Position numbers and translations under genes: made by a program. Of a DNA stretch of 64,000 nt, positions 52,871-64,000 are shown piece by piece. Every line of letters starts with the position of its first letter. Positions within the stretch are counted from its first letter, which is position 1. The DNA is from Siphonodentalium dalli (Eukaryota; Mollusca; Scaphopoda; Gadilida; Siphonodentaliidae), in assembly GCA_032622095.1 (NCBI GenBank), contig CP136061.1, positions 64,423,127 to 64,487,126 of the forward strand, in the 5' to 3' direction. The notes under the pieces were generated by a model, which did not search any database, had not been told where the DNA came from, and saw nothing but the letters and a program-made list of their open reading frames with translations.

Positions 52871-55800
52871 GTTGTTCGATTAACAGTCCATTCATTTCAA
52901 AGAGAATTCCAGCTAATTTCCACTAATTCCAGTAAATAACTCTTCTTTTGCAAATGTCATATGAGTCAATTATCAAATTTGATGTTCATTTCAGTCAGAT
53001 AATAATTGAAATGAAAGTGTCAATGACACTGTAGCTCAACTTGTAGAGAGTACAATTTTATGTGTTGGAGCAATGGAGTCATTAGGAACTCGGAAAGTAT
53101 TAAATCTTCCCCCTTCATATGTAAAGGTAAGTACCAAAATCCACTAAATGTCAGGTTTCAGTAACGTATATACCAGAGCGTAATATCCATATAAAAAATT
53201 TGGTAACCGAGTTATTTGAATCGTTCGTAATTTATTAATATCCCAACAAATGTCATATATTCGTAACATACAAATTTTGTAATGCACGCTTCATCCATCA
53301 CCAAAGTCATACCTCACTACATGCATTATTAAAATCTCACAAAATGCATTTTGCACAGGTTTGTCATTTCAAAACATCACAGGCTTTTCACTTACAAATT
53401 GTTTTCACGTTTTCATTCACTCATAAATTGTGTAAATAATATGAACACAGATATATTTACACTTTAAAATTTATCCCAAATATCATAATTTAGTCACAAA
53501 GTTAGGTCTGACTTCATGACATGCAGTATCATTTTTTATGCATTTTATTAAAATATTTCTTAGCTAAAATACATTTTGTAAATAATTCAACCCAAGCGTA
53601 GTAATTTTCATTGTTGCCGTGGAACTATTTCGTTCATGCCGACATCGGGACTATTTGCAATAAATCAATCACTTTTTTATGAACTTTCCCAGTTTTTAAA
53701 AATAATTAAACCTTCAAACCATTAATGTCACATTAAACAGAGTGCATACAGCCAGTTATGCTCACAATGTGCACATATTCCTAATTTTAACATTTCAGGT
53801 GAAGGTCATTCTTATGTTACCTTCATGCCAACAAACTTGTGACATCATTTCTGAGGTTCTCCAAAAGAGGCTGACTATTTTTAGCTTTGTGTGACAAACT
53901 GCGGCATGGAACGGGAACACACTGCGGGACAGTATTTGTAAATCTATAAGAATATAGTATGTAGATGACTCATTTATCATGTCGAACGAAAGCTTGATAT
54001 TCACCCCAACCAAAATAACTCCGCCAATCACTGGATGTTTCATTCTTCGGCCAACAACTTACATACCCTAAATCAAGGCTGCGGAACAGCTGTAGAATTG
54101 CGTTTTTACAGCGAAAAGACTATCCCTATGAGTGAACTTGGTATGGAACTGAAGCTCAGTATCTAACGCACAATATAAATGTATTTATTCAAGCGAAATG
54201 GTTATTTTTGTACACCTAGAGACTGATTAACCCACTCGTGTGAAGGTATCATGAAAAATGGAACTGTCTTCGGCAATTGGAAAACAGGGTGCTTCTTCTT
54301 TGAGAGAATTTTGTCATAATTCACAGAGAAGTGTAAATATTTTAGCAAAAATACATTCCAAATGTAAATTCTAAACAATGATTTTCCATTTTTCGTAGTA
54401 CCTTCCCATGTGTTGGTTAATTTGTCTATAGATGTACAAAAACAGCTGTTTCATTGGAATGAATACATTTATGTTGTGCAATAGATGCCATTTTATTAGG
54501 GGGCATGTGAAAAAGATTTTTGTATATGCGAATAAAATGTGGCATCATTACAGCAGATTTTTCGTCATTATCACATTCCATAGCGTTGCAAGTATTCATC
54601 CATTTTTCGTCATATTTGGCGTTTTGTTTCAACATTTTTTAGCCGTGTTTATTTGTTTCGTCAATATGGCAGCTTTGTTTCCATCAATATTGTCTGTAGT
54701 GGAAATATGATCGACAGCACATCTGATAATTTTTCGGTTTCACCCTTGTTGCAGTTTTATCGATGTGTCAACGCATTCTTCTTTTAAAGATGCATAATCT
54801 GATTAAGCACCCCTCAATTACTATTTATTTGTATTCGGGGGTAAAAAAAAACATTTGATTCAAGTTGAGGAACCCACCTATCAAAGCTCAGAGTTATTAC
54901 ATATCAGAGCCCACCGTCTCGGACCAAATTGGGGATGAATATGGATAACTCTAAAATCGAGATGCTTTCTGTTGATAATAAGACCAAATTTCGTCGGACA
55001 ATATTTTGATAAATAACTTATTTCGGGCAATTTTATACTAGAGTTGACAGTGGTTAGCATTATTTTTGGGCAATTAATCAATTCTGAAAACTAAAGAGGC
55101 ATTTCTAAAACTGTTGTTGTTGTTGGAATCTGATTACATGGGGACCATCGAATCAGATTAAGTACCTTTAAGTAGAGTACTCGTATACAAAATATATCAG
55201 CTATCAAATTTGAATCTGCTAAAAAGTTATGTTAATACAAAACCATAATTATTAAGTTTTTTAAGTTAATGGTTTGTTACTATGGAGAATTCGTAATTGG
55301 AAATCCCACGGAGAGCACATGCTCAGTCTTCCCGTTGTGCTGTGCTATATTTAGCACTGGAATTTCCCAATCCAAACCTAGTTTCATTTGTGGTTAGTGG
55401 AGTATATATTTTGTTCTCGATTCTTTGTTGAATAAATATAAACATGTGTAATGATATACATCACAATATTAAACATGAACATAGGGGGATTTGTCTCTAT
55501 GTCTGGCGGTGTCATACCATGTGGTGAGGGCTTGTTACATGTCAGATTCATGCTTTGCTGGACTGCTGGCACTTTAGGCCTCGTCAGCGATTCGTGGAGT
55601 TGATAACGCGTCGAGTGTACGTTAGAAGTTTAACGGGGTCCGCATTGGAGTTTAAAGCAGACCCCGTTGAAGTTTAACGCGTTGCTCGGGAGTCAACGAG
55701 GTTGCGTATTTGCGTTAACCTATTTTGTAGTATCTTTTAATTTTGTTTTATTTACATTCACATTTGAATAATTCAGTGTTATTTTCCAACTCCTGGTCTC

Positions 55801-56879
55801 CGTTCGGACGCCATTCAAAATGATGTTGGAAAAATATCAAAGACGACACAATAAATAAGCTCTTCAGGGAAAATAATTCGCCCTGTTCCCGGTTGATGAT
55901 ATATAAATACTTATGAGGAAGCATTGGAATGCCCAGACATGACAGAGAATTGACAACATATTAGCATCACTGCCCTAATTTGTCTGACACACTATCAAAG
56001 GAAGACACACCTGTTTATTGTTAGGAAGAAATTTGAAACGTCAATCAATTTGTGAGGCGCCCAAGTGTGCGCAGTACATAACAGAGATTGATCATTCAAA
56101 CCAAATTGGCTATACTGTCAATCAATACAGAAGACAAGTTGGTAGGAGGAGTCATCTTCATCAAATCGCTGCACTGTAATATAATATCTTGCCCCAGAAA
56201 GCTGCGGATGCAGAATGGCCTTTGACCTTTAATAACTTCAATAGACGAGACAATATTAGCACGTGGTCAAACAGAGGTTCACGATGGGGAAGTTATGGTT
56301 TTTTGTGCAAAGTAAACAAGGCACCAATCTCTAAATAATATTTCACAAACTTTGTGCATGTATATAAATTATGCCGACAAAAGGATAATTAAAGTCAGAA
56401 TAATCAAGTCCTGGTATTCTTCAGCATAAACAACAAATCGTGTTTATTTTATAATTATTGTTGGTTTATTTAATATACCAGTATGGTATGCGTGGTATGA
56501 ATAAAGAGCGTGTGTGTGAAAATTTTAAAATGACTGGAAAATTTCTGTTTTTTCATGGCGTTTGTTCGTAACGTATATGAATGCTCTTTATTGTTACATG
56601 CTATAGAAAACAGTTTCAGCCGACACCGGAACACGATAAAAGGAGACAATTACTCAACTTGTACCCACATGACCGAACATGCAAAACTGACAAGAAAGTT
56701 ATATGCATGTGCGGTTCCATACATTTATGTGTTTCAAACCGCGAAAAAACTAATCCGAGACATGTGCAGCTCTGTTCATCGGTTTGCATATTCTACCCCC
56801 ACCACCCCCAGAATATTAGTTAATACATGAAGAAAGTAGCCTAATGTGTACTATTTTAATTGACATGTATTTTTGCATG
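52871..56879. other. Long intron stretch without recognised genes
   Basis: Four kilobases of AT-rich sequence. Short open frames on both strands have no recognisable motif and no paired splice signals. The only structural item found is a hairpin near 55635 (AACGGGGTCCGC, 13-nt loop, GCAGACCCCGTT) set among repeated GTTTAACG/GTTTAAAG phrases. Confidence 0.5.
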
Positions 56880-57485
56880 GTTGAAAACTATTGACAACAA
56901 GAGGCGTGCTAGCATACCCCCACCGTGGCAAATTCAACCTGCATTAACCGTAAACCCAACAAAAAAGATTTTTAACTTTAAAGACAAATTTGGATTATAT
57001 CGATATAGCATCCACAAAAATAAAATTCCAAAATTTTCTGAGTCAAAATAAGTCGAAAATGAAGTGTAATGTTAGGAAAAACAGTCCGAGCCAACCCTGA
57101 GCCGCATCATGTAGAGAGGGTGTTGTGAGAAGCATGTATACCAAAAATTATTGAAATCGGTTCATATTTGTTAAAGTTATTAAGTCGGACAGAATTTTCT
57201 AAGTCAAAATTAGTCGAAAAGTAAGGCGTAACTTAAAAAAAGAAAGTCGGACCGCACCGCAATTAGCATCATGCGGAGAGGCGGTCCTAAGGAGATTGCA
57301 TACAAAAATTTATTGAAATCGGTTCATAGTTGTTCGAGTTATGAGGTCGGGCGGACGGACGGACGGACGGACGGATGGACGGACACACGGAGGGAGAAAG
57401 TGTGACGGAGAGACGCAGTGTGACGGACAGACGCAGTCAATCCAGTATACCCCCCATTTTCTTCGAAAGTGGGGGTATAATTATC
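56880..57485. repeat. Dispersed repeat with GGACGGACGG tract
   Basis: Head AACAAGAGGCGTGCTAGCAT then ACCCCCACCG. Two internal half-units with ATTGAAATCGGTTCATA(T/G)TTGTT, then a (GGAC)n tract at about 57350-57385. The end CAGTATACCCCCC...GTGGGGGTATAATTA has TACCCCCAC inverted relative to the head. Confidence 0.7.
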
Positions 57486-57929
57486 GGTTTCTACATTGTA
57501 TGTAAACTTCCTTTCCGCATATTTCATGCAGCCTTTTGACTCCGTGACAATGAACACATGCTTGTCGCTTGATCATATAAAAGGGGCCGGGGCTCTCGAT
57601 GGGATATTTTACAGAATAACAACGATGTCAGGATAGGAGTCGGAATCATGTTATAATATGTTTCAAATAAACATACTAGTTTAATCATATAGATAAAATA
57701 AAATGTTTGACACTATAAGGGAAACAAAATAAGATGTGTTTCCAATTTGTTGACCTAAAAACTCCAGGAACATGAATGTCGGAATTTTCATAGATGTATA
57801 CTGCTGTGTGTTGATTTTATAACATAACTTAACCGGTATCTGAGTGTCGATCTTGTGACAGAAATGTAATTTTATTATCATATAATTTGGCAGAAATACA
57901 AATTGTACAAAAACACAATATTTTTTCAA

Positions 57930-60050
57930 AATAAGTAAAATATATATCTCCTAGAAGTATCTTGCCCACTGAACTATATCATAGGTATATTCCCAATTTA
58001 ACTAGGAAGGGTTAACAACCCCTGAGTTGAAAACGGTAAGAAAATTCTATGGTTCATGACGTCCTGTAATATCCGGCCACGTGATCTCCGATTCCACCAA
58101 AACCAATCGCAAGATTGACTCTTCCTCTATTTCCCCCCATTAGGACATTCCTCGTGAGCGGGGTGGGTGCAAAACCCTGGGAGGAGCTATGCACCTCAAT
58201 CAAAGAACTGGATTGACCTGATAACCTACAATATATACAATATCACCATAAGCCAATGTAATTACACCATAAAACTAATACATGTTGGCCAACTACCAAA
58301 GGGCCCAAACTAAACAAATAGTGGTGACTTGGATTGAAGATGCTGCAAATAAAGTATATAGTTCAGAAAGACATGGAGACGGATATGACCTCCCCTTCAA
58401 AGCTATAATTGTAAGTTGGGTTTTAGCTCAACCAAAAAGTCCTATGGAATAGACCTATGTCTAGTTATATATGCCAGTTGAACTGAGATGGTAAAGGATC
58501 TACATAAACCTGAAAATAGTTCAATATTAAACCAACAATTACAGTCTCCAGTAGTATTTTGCGAAGAGGGACGGGTGCGAATTTCAGCACCCATGAATTG
58601 AATTTTTTTAGTTAGAATTGAATGCAACCTGCAGATAAAAATATGCGGATGCACCCTCATAAAATATATAACCCACATGTACCATATTTACAAGATAGGT
58701 GGTATTAAAATCAATAATATTAACGGTCGCGATTCATATAGTGACCCAGTGTATCATTACCGCCCTTAGTGATATGACTGACCCATCATCCAAAGATTAT
58801 TCCTGAAGACTATCGACACAGGCGACACTCTATTCCAGCAATGACCATGACCTTGCAGGAGCTGGATGGCAAATTGAAAGAAGTAACAACCTATAAGCAA
58901 GGAGTTGAACTCTGCACAATCCGAGAACCATAAAACTTCGAATACTTCTCAGCTGGTTCGATCCCATGGCGCCAAGTTATTGAGCATGTTGAATCGTACC
59001 AGAAGTTGGGTGGCTTTCCGTGCCGTAATTTTAATGAATTGGGGGGGGTGGCTAGGGTGTCCACAATGGAATCTAAGTGCACCCCCTCCCCTAGAACCAG
59101 ACCAAACTCCCAGGTTCACCATAATTCTAATTCACCTCTCCCTTGGATTGGTATTTTCCAACTGGTACCTCAAGCTTTCCAACTGTTGGAAATTTTAAAT
59201 CTGACACCACAGTAAGGTTGGAAAATTTCTAACTGGTGGTCATTTCAGACCAAAATATGGAGCAAAAATAACAAATTCCCTACTAATCACTGGTTGGAAA
59301 ATCAAACAATGAGAAAAATTTAAAACTATATCTAGTGTAATATTTCCAACTAATATTGTGTCAGGCATGAAGCTTCCAACTTTTGACATTTTTTATCAGA
59401 GTTGAGTCATCACCACCCCCATGTCCCTGTATCCAAGGTATAGATAGGATGTTTATATTCAATAATGACATAATATGTGTTAATACATTCAACTAGACAT
59501 AGCAAATTTCCCAATCATCATCTACGCAAACACCTCAAACTTCTTCTCCCCTTTGCTCTCAATGATATCTGTCTTACCCACCTGTTAACTCTCTGCAGTT
59601 ACAGTTTCACAACATGTCTCTAGGACACCCTCAACCTGCTTCTCCCCACCACTATTCTCGACAACAGTACTGTCTTACTTGCCTGCTCACTCTCTACTGC
59701 AGTCTCCAGACTTGACTCTCCACACTCTTGTTTTCCTTAATACTCCATCTGCTATTTTCCATACTACTTTCCTTGACAACTTTCCTACTCGCATACTCAC
59801 TCTCTACTGCAGTGTCTCTGGACTCATAACTCATGATCTCTATCTTCATACCACTTTCCTTGACAACTGTCTCACTCACCTGCTCAATCTATACTTTTAC
59901 CATCTTGAGACACGTCTCGTCCACAGTCAAAATTCTCTCCTTTTCTTCCTACGACATATATCTGTCGTATACATGCGAGTTCTGCATCAGTGGCATCAAG
60001 ACATGGTCTTTCAGCCATCATATAAATAAAAGGTCGGCCGACCACAGTGT
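57930..60050. repeat. Possible old B-family copy
   Basis: The left edge TATATCTCCTAGAAGTATCT then TGCCCACTGAACTA resembles the outer half-joint of family B. The right edge AAATAAAAGGTCGGCCGACC then ACAGTGTCCC matches AAATAAAAGGCCGCTCGGC, ACAGAGTCTCCC inside B3 (62984). The middle is too diverged to align by eye, and C/T-rich tandem-like text (CTCACTCTCTACTGCAG) fills 59500-59900. Confidence 0.3.
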
Positions 60051-60690
60051 CCCCCAACAATGTGGCAAGTCGATGCTGCTTTGTTAAAGAAATTAAAAAA
60101 AATGTTGAAATGTTCTATGTCGAAAGGGTCAATAACTCAGTAAAAAAAAAAAAAAAATCCGTCATCTATATACATGTTGCACATCTCCAATCTGTGGGTA
60201 ACAATACTCTGAAGTTTCAAATATCTACGATCAAAACTGTAGGAGGAGTTTATTACACCATGAAGGTACCCTCATACAAAATTTTTTTTTTTAAATTTCA
60301 AAGTCGAAAGGCCCATAACTCTGGGAAAAATCATTGGATCAAACTCAAATTCGAACTTGACCAGTATTTTGATATGAACGACCCACAAAAAAACAATATT
60401 TCAATTGAACAGTCTGGAAACCAAAAAAGTGAGAAATTTTCTAAGTAAAAAAAAAGTTTAATAAAGGAAAATAACTCCATAAAAGAACATCGGATCAAAC
60501 CCAGAATTGCAGAGCACATGTGTTCTTGGTTGAGACACCTACATACCAAGTTTCAATCAAATTGGATGATCATTACTGGAGTTACAACTCCGGACGGACG
60601 CACGCATGTCCGCACAGACAGACAGAAGACAGACGGACGGACGGAGCTGATTACAATAGTCGCCCGAAAATAAATTTTACAGGGGACAAT
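60051..60690. repeat. Dispersed repeat with AAGTCGAAAGG units and GGACGG tail
   Basis: Repeated phrases GTCGAAAGG(G/C)(T/C)CA(A/T)AACTC and TTCAATTGAA/AAATTTCAAAGTCG, ending in GACAGACAGAAGACAGACGG then ACGGACGGAGCTGATTACAA. Open frames are poly-lysine-rich artefacts of A runs. Confidence 0.6.
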
Positions 60691-60913
60691 AAAAGGATGC
60701 AGACCCCACATACACTGAAACACATCCTAACTTTAGGATAGAATGACAATAGTCAAGTCAGGAAATTGTTCCAAGGAATGGGAAAATTCAATCAGGAAAA
60801 GTTGCCCCAACTTCAAGTAAGAAAGAATTCCATGGACATGTATTTGGCCAATTACCTTAGTCTAACAAAATGATTTAGAAAGTTATTCCAGAGTTATCCA
60901 AGTTCAGACTCAC

Positions 60914-61095
60914 CAGATTTCTACACCCAGCCGTCCCATAGCAATATGTGATTCTCCTCAGCTTACAACGATCACCATCGAGCACGACCAGAGTGTACTG
61001 ATGAACACCAGCAGTATTCTCCTCCGGAGCTTTCCATTTAATCGTAACACTCCTGCTAGTCGTAGTGTATGATACCCCGGTCACTGTGTCCGATA
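60914..61095 (-). CDS. FN3 domain 1, first exon
   Basis: The exon is 182 nt, phase 1 to phase 0. The acceptor is a pyrimidine-rich tract ending TTCTTCAG and the donor is CTG/GTGAGT. The reading begins SDTVTGVSYTTTSRS and has the FN3 B-strand signature VTIKWKAP with its core tryptophan, then HQYTLVVLDG. It ends in a cysteine-containing stretch (DRC, TYCYG, GCRN) that is not typical of FN3 and probably forms a disulphide-bonded insertion with Cys in the next exon. It sits at the upstream end of the visible gene. The family assignment rests on the motif and on its pairing with the next exon; the parent gene is unknown. Confidence 0.82.
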
Positions 61096-61840
61096 CTGAA
61101 GAATTTAACAAATAAACCAGACTTACATTGTGAGTGTTACATTGTGAATTCAGTTGGAATTATATGAGACAGACAATCAAGAGGGCTGCTCGTAAAGATA
61201 TAACTAACTCAGGTGTGAACATTAAATGGTAATTTCACACCAGATTTTGCTTGTGAGGTCACTAACACACTTAATGTTTTTATGGAAAATGTCATTATTA
61301 ATAACTCTCCAATAATGAAATTTCAGCAGAATTAACAAAAAAGTCCAAGTTGCACAAAACTTGATGGTAAACATTGGAAAAGGGCAAAGCATTGAAAATC
61401 ATATTCAGCCTAAAATATTGTAACTTTAATACAGGCTTAGAAATGTTTTTCTAGTGTCACATCATGTGACTAGTGTCACATCATCAGGGGAATCAGGGGA
61501 CGATACCATTCATCATTCTATACATGGGCTGGAATGAACATGCAGAGTAACACTGGATATGATTTGTCCACAGCAATTGAATGTCATGATTGGTCATAAA
61601 TATGCTGGGATACATGCACTCACTGCACTTTGTCGGGAGGCCGGTGGTGTAACTGCACATGTTGGGTGTAACATCTGCCAAAAACCCGTCATATGGTAAC
61701 TTGGAAAATACTTTTAGATAAATAATGTGTGCGATGCTATGGGCATAATTTTTTGATATATGTTGTTTCAGCTCAACCAAAAGTAACATGAGGATGACTT
61801 TCAATACTTCAAAGTATGTTTTCTTACCCAAAATATGTAT
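61096..61840. other. Intron, nothing recognised
   Basis: Sequence upstream of the first visible FN3 exon. A short duplication TAGTGTCACATCATGTGAC / TAGTGTCACATCATCAGGG occurs at 61453-61490. No further exon with splice sites was found here. Confidence 0.5.
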
Positions 61841-64000
61841 CTTCTAATAAGTATCTTGGCACTGAACTATTGGTTATATCAAGCTTCATGCTCCACATGT
61901 CATGTCATAGAAGAGCTTTAAAAAATTGGTATGAAATACATACAGTATGTTTATTTGCACACTGGCAAATGCCTAGAGTTCCCTCCAATTCCTAATCTGA
62001 CAACTGCGACGTGACCACCACCCCCCCTTCTGTGTGTTCAATGCGTTTGTCCGAGTGCGCGGGGCAGAATGTTGGTTCCAACTGGGAGGGCCCTATGAGT
62101 TCAGTGTCCAAGATACTTATTAGGAGATTCAGATTTTGGGTACAAAAATATTATATCGCCATCAAAGATATCTTGGACGCTGAACTATTGGTTATAATTA
62201 GAATTCTTGAAAAGGAGTAGGCCACAAGACAGATAATCAGACTATAGGCCTGTGGAAACCACCTGCTGCAGCTAGAGGTCCCAAATGGAAAAGTTTGTCA
62301 GCTAGCTAGCAGCCTGTACATTATAAACAGTATAAAGATGAACCAATGAAGAGTAAATAGCATGCACGCACTTTGTGTGCCCTAATTAATGTTCATGAAA
62401 CAGAGGTGTCTAGAATCAATTTGGTATTAGGCATTGGGAAATAACTCAATCATGCAGGGCCCTAACAGGACTTGGGAAGAGGGGATAGATATATTTAAGG
62501 GACGCTGAGAGATTGCCAGTAGACCTGGATGAGGTAGCAGCTTGGAGAACGAACAGAAATCCAACGACATCCAGGAGGCTGACCAGGAATGCAAGTCGTG
62601 AATGCGGGGACCATAGCCAAAACTATGAGAAACACTGTTTTAACCCCCCCCCAGGTAGCTATATGTCAAAGGGAAAAGGATAAGATAGTTCGAGAAGCCT
62701 GAGGGTTCAAGACTGGCTGGGATCCAGGGACCCACCAGAAGAACATTTTCAGGGAGTTGTGCACATTGTTTCCGATTAGAAATTCCATATTTTGGATTCT
62801 CTCAAAATTGAATAGAATCTAAGGCCTGAAAAATCAATGACTTGTCTGGACAATTCCATGGAATCTTGCCATAATAGGAATTGAGGTGAGATACGGATGA
62901 GACCGATACTTAGACATTAGCAGTCCCTGATTGTGGCACTGGGTCATGATCCTGATGGGAAAAAAAATGCCCATTTCTGTAAATAAAAGGCCGCTCGGCA
63001 CAGAGTCTCCCGATACTGTGGCTTCATTTGGAGCAGATGCTTTATAGAAATATATCATATGGAATAAATCCTGAGCATTGTCTTATAACTGAGCTGCATA
63101 CAAATAACCAAATATGAAAAAACATAAAAGTCGAAATATAACCTCAAATTGGCACAATATCAACAGAATTCTAAGAATACAATTCGAAAAGATGCACCCC
63201 AGGATGTACGATTCTATGTCGAAAAATGGCAATAATCGCAGGTGCTGAGGTTCCCATGCTGGTTGACATCTGTGCCAATTTTTTTTTAAATTGACTGGAA
63301 AATAACGGAATACAGGCTCGAACAAAAGATGAGTCCCAGGATGTACAATTCTATGTCGAAAAAGGACAATTACTCTGCCAAAATGAACTCAAAATTGCAG
63401 GTGCACAGGTTCCCATGCTGGTTGACATCTGTGCCAAGTTTTAAAAAAATTGACTGGAAAATGACGGAATACAGGCTCGGACTAAATTTTAAATTAATTA
63501 TCAAATAAGTGAATCCAAAATATTAGTATTGCTTAAAAAAAATACAAATTTTGCAGCAAATAATCTCAAGTTGCCTATTCTCATGGTGAACATGTGGCTC
63601 TGATCATGTCAAGTATGGTCCCCTGATCCTTAAGCGTGCATGCTGTCCAAGGCGAGCTGTCAGTCGCGCATCTAGTTTCGGTTCCTCATATGGTGTGGTG
63701 CGCAAGTGTGTGCCGCATAATATAGAACTGACTCATCCGAAATTGTCCCCACCTTGGAGGCACTCTCGAATGGGAAAGGCGAATTCGGACACACATCGTA
63801 CACTTCCGAATCCAAGGGAGGTAGCGAAAAGCACATCCTAGTCTCTTTGAGGCACCTTCCATCAAGGAGATGGAGAAGAAAAGTAAGCATCCTGACTAGG
63901 TCGCCTGGTTCTATGAGGAACAAATTCCAGTGCCTCGGTATGTAAGTTATAATTAAGCCTGTGGAAGTTCTGGCCTAGGAGCCAAAGGACAGGAACCGTA
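61841..64000. mobile_element. Element B3, cut off by the window end
   Basis: Outer half-joint ACCCAAAATATGTATCTTCT...TATCTTGGCACTGAA near 61830-61865, module U to 62099 (ending CAACTGGGAGGGCCCTATGA), palindromic joint 62100-62184, then the body (AGAATTCTTGAAAAGGAGTA, C run at 62643, CTCTCGAATGGGAAAGGCGA at 63764 matching 34770 in B1). A C-type dispersed repeat with CAGGTGCACAGGTTCCCATG fills about 63050-63500. U lacks the TATAAAA seen in B1 and B2. The right arm would lie beyond the window. Confidence 0.7.

Larger units (their letters stand above)
580..61095 (-). other. Locus of a large multi-FN3 gene (seven internal exons seen)
   Basis: Seven minus-strand exons, each with AG before and GT after it, join in phase order 1-0, 0-1, 1-1, 1-1, 1-0, 0-0, 0-1. 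Joined, they read as three consecutive fibronectin type III domains: exons 1+2, exons 3+4 and exons 5+6+7. Domain borders fall at phase 1, as is usual in FN3 genes. The chain begins and ends at phase 1, so the protein continues outside the window on both sides. No start, stop, signal peptide, membrane segment or catalytic domain is visible. N-glycosylation sequons (NIT, NAT, NAS, NTS) and the cysteines of the first domain suggest extracellular exposure. Introns of roughly 2.5 to 25 kb hold all the mobile elements. A cell-adhesion protein, receptor tyrosine phosphatase or matrix protein are all possible. Because domain borders are all phase 1, a further whole domain could be hidden in an intron. 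Confidence 0.85.

Noticed and set aside
60047-60448. 133-codon lysine-rich frame
   Set aside because: Runs through A-rich dispersed repeat sequence; no domain or splice support.

Overview
The window is eukaryotic, from an invertebrate animal. Its coding exons are short, bounded by GT-AG splice sites, and lie kilobases apart in AT-rich introns packed with repeats. The repeat types (a Ngaro/DIRS-type element, hAT-like termini, a LINE tail, and dispersed repeats ending in GACAGACAG, GGACGGACGG or CAGTATACCCCC runs) fit a marine invertebrate. A mollusc is possible, but that is a weak inference from repeat style only.

The one clear host gene is on the minus strand and runs through nearly the whole window. 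Seven exons (61095-60914, 51788-51590, 49041-48877, 24311-24177, 14080-13944, 3736-3644, 646-580) have splice phases that chain without a break. They encode three consecutive fibronectin type III (FN3) domains of a large protein that extends beyond both ends of the window. Possible N-glycosylation sites and paired cysteines suggest an extracellular part, for example of an adhesion molecule or receptor phosphatase. The gene itself cannot be named from these exons.

Almost everything else is intronic repeat DNA. From left to right: dispersed SINE-like repeats (0.9-2.2 kb); a short hAT-like element (2.4-3.0 kb); a roughly 160-bp tandem array (3.9-5.2 kb); a young Ngaro-type tyrosine-recombinase retrotransposon with A1-B1-A2-B2 split repeats (6382-11188); a hAT-like element carrying a LINE tail (11655-13426); a 58-bp minisatellite made from a splice-acceptor region (14.1-15.0 kb); a 200-bp hairpin (17.0-17.2 kb); element A1 (18391-23853); hAT-like element F (25783-28423) abutting inverted-repeat element G (28428-29203); and element E (29964-47372), whose 17.4 kb is mostly nested insertions. 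The order of nesting is E containing B2, B2 containing both B1 and repeat C, and C containing A2. The right part holds two tandem 1-kb elements with 161-bp repeats (49.3-51.3 kb), more dispersed repeats, and a cut-off third B copy (61.84 kb to the end).

The most unusual signal is the pair of families A (about 5.1 kb) and B (about 5.1 kb). Each has a terminal module U, an inverted-repeat-bounded mini-element of about 260-340 bp, at its left end. The right end is an inverted copy of the left part of U. Within one element the arms are nearly identical, while the arms of different copies have diverged strongly. No intact protein was recognised in either family, so they look like non-autonomous, arm-homogenising, foldback-type elements. 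The B arms also carry a TATA box and usually a splice donor, pointing inward from both ends.
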